Origin: Uloborus plumipes
Taxonomy: Eukaryota; Arthropoda; Arachnida; Araneae; Uloboridae
Assembly: GCA_038373865.1 (NCBI GenBank)
Contig: JAXGGA010002824.1
Span: 1-64,000 of the forward strand
Reading direction: 5' to 3'
DNA length: 64,000 nucleotides
In this document: piece after piece, positions 26,698 through 64,000 of the stretch
Layout: each line of letters begins with the position of its first letter
Numbering within the stretch: the first letter of the stretch is position 1
Position numbers and translations under genes: made by a program
The notes under the pieces: generated by a model
Databases searched by the model: none
What the model was told of the DNA's origin: nothing
Seen by the model: the letters and a program-made list of their open reading frames with translations, nothing else

Positions 26698-26779
<82 letters not shown>
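26698..26779. repeat. (TA)n microsatellite, right of palindrome D
   Basis: About 75 bases of alternating T/A, continuing the tract broken by D. Confidence 0.95.
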
Positions 26780-26781
<2 letters not shown>

Positions 26782-27379
26782 TTAATTACAAAATCTTAAA
26801 GTTTTGTAATTAACATTGAGATCTACTGATGTAAAGTGCAGCATTTATTAAGTTGATATTAGGCACGTTTTTATTTTAAATGTTTAATACAATTAGCCAA
26901 GTGCATGCCAGGCAAAATGAAATTGCTCATTTCCTTCTCTTAATCATTCATTTATTAAATAACTTATATATTTTCAACTCACTCATTTATTTATTTTTTT
27001 CATTGTGCATTAAAATAATTTAACTATTTGTTTACTTTTGGATTATTCATTCATTTATCGACTTATTCAATTAATAAAAAAAATTTGATAGCCAAATATA
27101 AAATATTTCATTAGAAAAACGTTTTATTTTTTGCCTTGTCCCATATAACAAACATTTTAAACGGTTCCACTTATATTTAACAGAACAAATTTACTGTCGA
27201 AAATGGCAAATAATATTTCAGTGCAAGTTTTATTGTAAAATGCATTGTTCTTTTTTATGCCCTGTAATTTTTAAAACATTCCAATTTTTTTATTTTGAAA
27301 AAGGTAAGTTATCTTAACTATTCCACTTTACCCCACATTTCCCTACATTATCTACATCTGCTGTTGTCTTTCTAAAAAG

Positions 27380-28345
27380 ACAATTGTTAGATTATGTACA
27401 ATTATAGATGAGAAGTTGGATGTTATTGAAGTTACTAAAACATGGGCTACCCAAAATGGTTCTGATTTAGTATGTATTGTTGGGAATACTTTGTAAGTAT
27501 TATTTAGTATAGAGTTTGTAACAGAGCTGGTGGAGTTTTATGTTAGGGACACTTAAACTTGCAATAAATTGGTCATAAATGATAAGCCTAATGGTACTGA
27601 TATGGTTTTTCAGGAGCTGATGAGCACAAGGGCAAAAAATTACGTTTGGGAAACATTTAACGGCCACCTAATTTAAACCAGGTTCAAGGAACAGATGTAT
27701 TGTATCGTTAGTTACGTGTTCAGTAAGGGGTCAGTCATCATATTGGGGGATTTCAATTTTCCGGGCACTGATTGGAATAATGTTCACCACAGTAATGGCA
27801 GTAGAAGAAGAATTTTGAAGGTAATGGATGACTGTCTCTCAGATCAAATTGCGACTCAGGGCACTTGGCAGGATGTGATTTTGGATCTAGTTTTCAGTGA
27901 CGCGGAAGGTTCTGTTCAGGAGTTATATGTAGGGGATCACATTGGAGATAGGGTCCACAGTAGTATTAGGTTCAGGATTAAATTTGCTACACAAAGATGA
28001 AAAATTTAGGTTTGTGTCCAATATCAGAAATGATGCTGATTTTTTTTGCATTTAGGCAGGGAGTTGGAAAGCGATTTTTTTACCAGGATTGGACAATAGT
28101 GATTTAAATCTGCAGTGGACAGAGTTTAAGGAAAAACTAGCGAAAACAGTTGGGTATTATTTCCTCTTACTAGGAAAGGTGTTAACACTAAAATTTGGTC
28201 CACGCGGTTCTCCCGGGAAACTACAGATGCTTTAAATTTTAAGAAAGCCGCTTTTCATCTGTTTTAAGAAATTGATCACTGTGCAGAATTGTAAGGCAAG
28301 ACATAATTTTAAGTACTTAGTACAGATCCAATGTGTTAGGGGATC
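27380..28345 (+). mobile_element. Non-LTR retrotransposon fragment, endonuclease domain
   Basis: The frame 27,695-28,000 contains VIILGDFNFPGTDWNN and, later, DLVFSD and VGDHIGD, the conserved blocks of an APE-type LINE endonuclease. Upstream pieces (NRAGGVLC, RPPNLNQVQG) and a downstream piece resembling the linker to the reverse transcriptase (FKYLVQIQC) are in other frames. The fragment is frameshifted and ends before the polymerase. Confidence 0.85.
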
Positions 28346-28524
28346 AGAAGCTTCTCTTGGAAATTTTCCAATATTGAAGATTTAAAAAAAAAAAAAAAAA
28401 CAATTACAGGACAGCTTTGGTAATGTTGGAGGAATGGTAAAGGTTCTGAGGGTCTCCTAGGAAATTTTTTGACATTAAATTTTAAAAAAGAAAAATTGTA
28501 ACATATCATTGATGATGTTAAGGG

Positions 28525-28685
28525 CAGTGGCATACATAGCATACCTGCAGCCGGGGGGGGGGGGGGCACGAGGCTTGAGGGTGGACAATTCAAAAAAATA
28601 GCACTATGATTTACATGGGATTTTTTTTTTTTTTTTTAAGTTCAATTGGTGTGTGGGGGCGCACTTAAGTCTATGTACACTACTG
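28525..28685. mobile_element. hAT-type MITE, 161 bp
   Basis: Ends CAGTGGCATACATAG and TATGTACACTACTG with the 8-bp duplication GTTAAGGG on both sides (28,517-28,524 and 28,686-28,693). A long G run lies inside. Confidence 0.88.
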
Positions 28686-29604
28686 GTTAAGGGTATAACT
28701 TAATTTACGCAAAAGTGAAAGGGCAGTAATCAGCTCTCTTCTGGAAATTTTATAATTCTTTTCAATTCCATGAGATTATGTATTAGAGGATATTCAAGCT
28801 ATTTACTTATTAAAATAAGTACTGAAGACTTTAGGGCTCTTACACTTTTTTTATTAGAAGTTTAGCTCTGAGGGTAAGTAAGATAGCCAGAGAAATATGA
28901 ATTTGAGTGTTAAAAAATGTAAGAATTTATTTTAAACAAATTTGAGGGCATTGAAAACAGCTTTAAAGTGATAAATATTTATATGCATATTTTAAATTGT
29001 AAATACCATAAAAAATGCCATATTAAAATTGCAATAAATCTCATGATTTTATCGGATGAATAGCTACTGATTTTGAAGAGAAACAAATTACACTAAAAAA
29101 AGAATGACTTTTTTGAAAACAATGCTTCTACCTTTCAGTAATTTTTTTTCTTGTTCATTAAGAAATTTTTAAAAGTATTATTTTATTATTATTATTTTGC
29201 CTTAAATAACTTTGTTAGATCTGATAAAATTATTCATGGATATTCTATAGCAATGAAAACATACCTGCTAAATTACACAATTAAATTTACATCATTTTTT
29301 TATTACAATTTTGATAAAATTCTTTTCAAATTTTTGAGGTTAAAAAATAAAAGAAAGAAAGATGTAAATTGACAAACTGTAAGATTAAGGGCCTACATAT
29401 GCAAAATCAAACATTGAGGAGCATCAATTCACTTTTGGAAGAAAGAACGTATTTACTGCCTTTTCATTTAATGTATGTTTCATAAAGAAACAAAATTTAT
29501 TTTTATGGGCACATAAAATGTGATTAATAGTTGAGGAAGCTAGTTTTCAATAAAATATGCAATTCTCTATAATACTATCACAAAAGAATTAATTCGCTTT
29601 TTCA

Positions 29605-29692
29605 AAAACCAGTCAAATGCCAAGTTGTTTATTTTCAGAAGATAAAAATTTCAAAAAAATCATATAAAATTGCTCAATAGAAATTACAACTT
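29605..29692 (+). repeat. Direct repeat, copy 1
   Basis: AACCAGTCAAATGCCAAGTTG through ATTACAACTTTTTACTGAA recurs at 30,160-30,252 with a few changes. Confidence 0.75.
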
Positions 29693-30159
29693 TTTACTGA
29701 AAAAAATAAGAAATACACACATATACAAGCAGGGGGCAGATACACACTACTATTATTGTTTTGAAAGAACTAATTACCAAATTATTATTTATTTATTTAC
29801 TTTTTTTTTGTTCTCTCTAGTGTCCAGGGCTAATCGAACATTTGGAGTAAATAAGTATCCTGGAAGGTAAATTTTAAGGTTAGTCTGAAGTTATGTCTAT
29901 CAAACATTCATATTCACGTGCCAGAATGCTCAGTTTTGTAGAAGGGGAAAATGATTTAGCCACAAATGCATGATTTTTTCAGCATTGTACATCAAAACCT
30001 CTGCAAGTAGTGTTCAAAAGACAACTATATACCGCAGTGGGTGAAAATTCTGGTTTTTAAATACAAAAGCATTATTTACTTATTTAATGTTTTTTAAACT
30101 TTTTTTTGAAGCTTGCTGTAGATTATTAAGAAGTGTTCATTATTGATCGATTTTTTAAA

Positions 30160-30252
30160 AAACCAGTCAAATGCCAAGTTGTCTAATTTCATAAGAAAAA
30201 AAAATCACATCAAACTGCTCAATAGGAATTACAACTTTTTACTGAAAAAAAA
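30160..30252 (+). repeat. Direct repeat, copy 2
   Basis: Second copy of the ~90-bp segment at 29,605, 555 bp away in the same orientation. Confidence 0.75.
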
Positions 30253-31504
30253 ATATACCGAAATCAAATGGCACAGCCATAATTTTTTTTAGAGGGGGTT
30301 ACGGTTAATTTCGTCCTTTCAATAATGGAAACAGAAAAAATTCAGTTTCAAATGGGATTTTATCTTCAAATCCCCCCCCCCCCGACTACCCATGCCAAAA
30401 CGTGTATCACATTCAGTTTAAACTATTGCGATTCTTAACAGAAAATTTCAATTATGATGGCTAAAAATACTTTTTTGATACTTAAGTTGGTTCTTAGCTG
30501 GTTTTTGAAATAAATGGTTCAATTATACAAAATTCTTTGAAATAAATTTCCTTCTGATGCTTAAAATTAATACTTTTTGAGTTCAAACTACCAAGTGCGT
30601 AAATAACAATAAATAAATTCATAAATTACAAAATAAAACTGCTGACTTTTCATGTTAAATGTATTTCACTGTGTATATCCCACATTTCCCTTAAAATAAA
30701 CCAAGGTCTCATATTAATTTTTGTAACGAAAGATATTTTGAGCCTTACTTTCAGGGGATATCTAATTTTTCATTGCACAACAACTAATATTTGTTTATGC
30801 TCAAATAAAAAATAATAATAAAAAAAAAACATTTGGTACTGTGCAAGTAATGCATTTGTTCAAATTTAAGAACTATATTCTTTTCCAGTTGAATGTTTAT
30901 TATGAATAAACATTCAAAAAATGAACAAGATCATTAATGCAACGTTTCTTTGAGTGGGAATCTAGGGGGTCATGATCCCTGACTGAAGGGTCCAAAGAAA
31001 TCTCAAAATTGTTTTGGAGACTTAAGATTGAAAAATTGCCACTAGGTGAGGGAGCAATCAGGTCCTAATTTATGCCCAAATATTACTCATGACTGTCCAC
31101 TTCTGTTTTTTCGGGTCAAGTTTCAATAGTAACCACATCCATAACCAAAAGTTAGATCCGATCTTGGAGGATCCATCAACTTTGTCTTCTGGAATATAGT
31201 ATATGTTAAACATTGTTGCTAAAGTGATGTATTTACAAGCTACTGAAGATTTTAATTTGTCACAAGCACATCCATTTCTTTTGTTTCAAAAGTGCATATT
31301 CATTGTTTCTGCACTTTGTCATTCAGGAATTAATAAGGCACCTATCTGTTTGTCACGTCATAAGATTTTCTTTTAAATTATGATCTAATTAGAGTATTTA
31401 GGAGTAGGGTTTATAGTAAAATTACCCAGAAAAACTATGCTAGGGCTTGTTTTTTGATTAGGCATTATTTTTGGGGAAACACAGTATATGTACACACAAA
31501 AACA

Positions 31505-31610
<106 letters not shown>

Positions 31611-31977
31611 TACTGTTTGTTTGCGTTTTGTGCACCTGGTAGCCACGAATGCTTCCATTTGAAAAAGGGGAGATAAGTTTAGGATGCACACTTCCCGATG
31701 CCTTCAGTTTTCGCTTGCCTGCTACTTCTTCATTACATTTCCCCCCTATTTTGAGACAGTCTGAAGAGACTTGCCACGTGCGCAGATACGACGAAGGTTT
31801 CGCAAAAAAATGTTAGACAGTATTTTTAGGTGCCAGACAAATTATTTTTCAGAGAGTATAAGAAAATTTAAAGTAATATGGCTTCTGAAAGATTCTTGTT
31901 CTGAAAAAAAAAAACTAGTTGCCACGGAATTCCTCCCCCCTCCCCCACTTGTTTTTCAGAGTTTGTCGGTCCCTGCA

Positions 31978-31978
<1 letters not shown>

Positions 31979-32013
<35 letters not shown>
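31979..32013. repeat. (TA)n microsatellite
   Basis: Alternating T/A run followed by an A-rich tract, shortly beyond the STIM 3' end. Confidence 0.95.
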
Positions 32014-32014
<1 letters not shown>

Positions 32015-32293
32015 CATTCTTAAAACTAAAAAAAAAAAAAAAGAAAGTTTAATCATTTCCAAAAATTTTACTTATCAACAAGACAGTATAAAATTATTTC
32101 AAATTTTTGGTGTAAAAGCAACATAAATATTTAATTATTCAACAATAAAAGGTATAAAAATAATGCATAATTAAATAAGTATGAAAAATTCGCAAAAAAT
32201 ATTCATTTTGTCATCACAGTCAGGAACATTTTTACTACAAAAGGTTTTTCTTCGATCTTTACATCAAATCCAACACATAATTTTTTGTTTGAA

Positions 32294-63232
<30,939 letters not shown>

Positions 63233-63470
63233 ATTTGCCCTTTTAAACGAAATTGAGTTATCGCCACCAGGTGGCTCTTTGTGACGTATTTTACCGAAAT
63301 ACAAAATTATAGTCATTTGAGAGCGAGAAATATTTTTTAAAAAAATCTGAAAAAGTTTCATCTGAATCAACATACATGGTGGCGCCAAAACTTTAAAGGA
63401 TTTTATCTCAGTTTGAGCTCGACTGCAGATACCACGTTTGCGCTTAGCACGGCAGAATAGATATTGCAAC
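63233..63470 (-). promoter_or_regulatory. Candidate STIM 5' leader/promoter segment
   Basis: This stretch is visibly richer in G and C than its surroundings. It holds CCACCAGGTGGC at 63,264-63,275, close to the CTCF core and containing an E-box; TGACGTA at about 63,281; and TTTTGGCGCCA on the minus strand near 63,376-63,387, a good E2F-type word. No TATA box stands out. The promoter assignment depends on the candidate first exon being right. Confidence 0.3.
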
Positions 63471-64000
63471 TGTACAACTTTGAGGCTATTTATTTCAATG
63501 TTGAATAGATGTTACATGCTCATGTTTCTTCACTCTTTTTCATGGACTTTATCAATATAATTCTTTAAAAAAACATTTATTTAATTTTCTTTCCTCTCTT
63601 TAAACTGAGGTATTTCTTCTTATATTCTTCCTACATGCAATATTTCACACAAAATATTCATTTTTATAAAACTTGCAATATTACAGTACAAAGATGAGAA
63701 GTTCTTAAATGTTCAAAAATCATAATTCTGATTTCAACTTCAGCAATTACGAATATTAATTGTTTTAATAACTTTATTTTCAACGTCATTTTTCAATTTT
63801 AAGCAGATTTGAAAATTCATTTTAAATAGTTTTAATAATAACTTTTTCTCAACTTCAGATAACTAAATACTACTGAGGAACTTTCTTTCATATTATGCCA
63901 ATTGATCAAACTATCCTAATAAATAAGCGTGATGTAGTTAAAAGTGGGCAAGATGTGGTGCAATACCCCCCCCCCCTCCTTTCTCCTGAACAATTATATA

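Overview
The window is AT-rich eukaryotic (animal) genomic DNA. Coding sequence is sparse and split into short exons with GT/AG borders. Introns run from about 0.14 to 7 kb, and transposable elements are very abundant. An invertebrate, probably an arthropod and possibly a chelicerate such as a spider, fits the intron sizes, the CR1-like LINE fragments, a mariner and many hAT-type MITEs. This placement is inference; nothing in the window fixes the species.

The one gene I can identify firmly is on the minus strand from about 63.2 kb down to 32.3 kb: the orthologue of STIM (stromal interaction molecule), the ER calcium sensor that opens Orai channels in store-operated calcium entry. Thirteen exons join in a single continuous reading frame (2,010 nt, 669 codons plus stop). 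They encode the EF-hand, SAM domain, transmembrane segment, CC1 coiled coil, CAD/SOAR Orai-activating region, and a Ser-rich cytosolic tail ending at a stop codon. A fourteenth, upstream exon (63,101-63,232) with a signal-peptide-like sequence is a candidate first coding exon. A CTCF-like and an E2F-like motif lie just 5' of it.

From 0 to 7.6 kb: a decayed LINE 3' end split by a tandem-repeat-bearing insertion, a Tigger-like element, a 708-bp hAT-type element with a perfect 8-bp target duplication, and three unassigned plus-strand exon-like segments. From 8.1 to 21 kb: a nested stack of long inverted-repeat elements. Family A occurs twice at TTAA sites. Its second copy was split by palindrome B, which itself holds a mariner, and its loop holds a hAT element. 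From 21 to 32 kb: mostly unannotated AT-rich DNA with small MITEs, a LINE endonuclease fragment, a 649-bp perfect-looking palindrome lying in a TA microsatellite, and further (TA)n/(TG)n tracts.

Within the STIM introns (32.5-63 kb): a 3.1-kb palindrome (C) whose exact centre carries a hAT element; a Penelope-like inverted element (E) with a 14-bp target duplication and its own nested hAT; a 1.6-kb element (H) with near-identical ends and seven copies of a GTTACCGATCTGAT-like word; a 1.9-kb element (I) saturated with GTCAC/GTGAC words and carrying a tRNA-like sequence; three copies of a short hAT MITE; and a degenerate AATG satellite that switches strand in its middle. The most unusual content is therefore not a protein system but a dense community of long palindromic and motif-dense DNA elements, several inside an essential calcium-signalling gene and transcribed with it.
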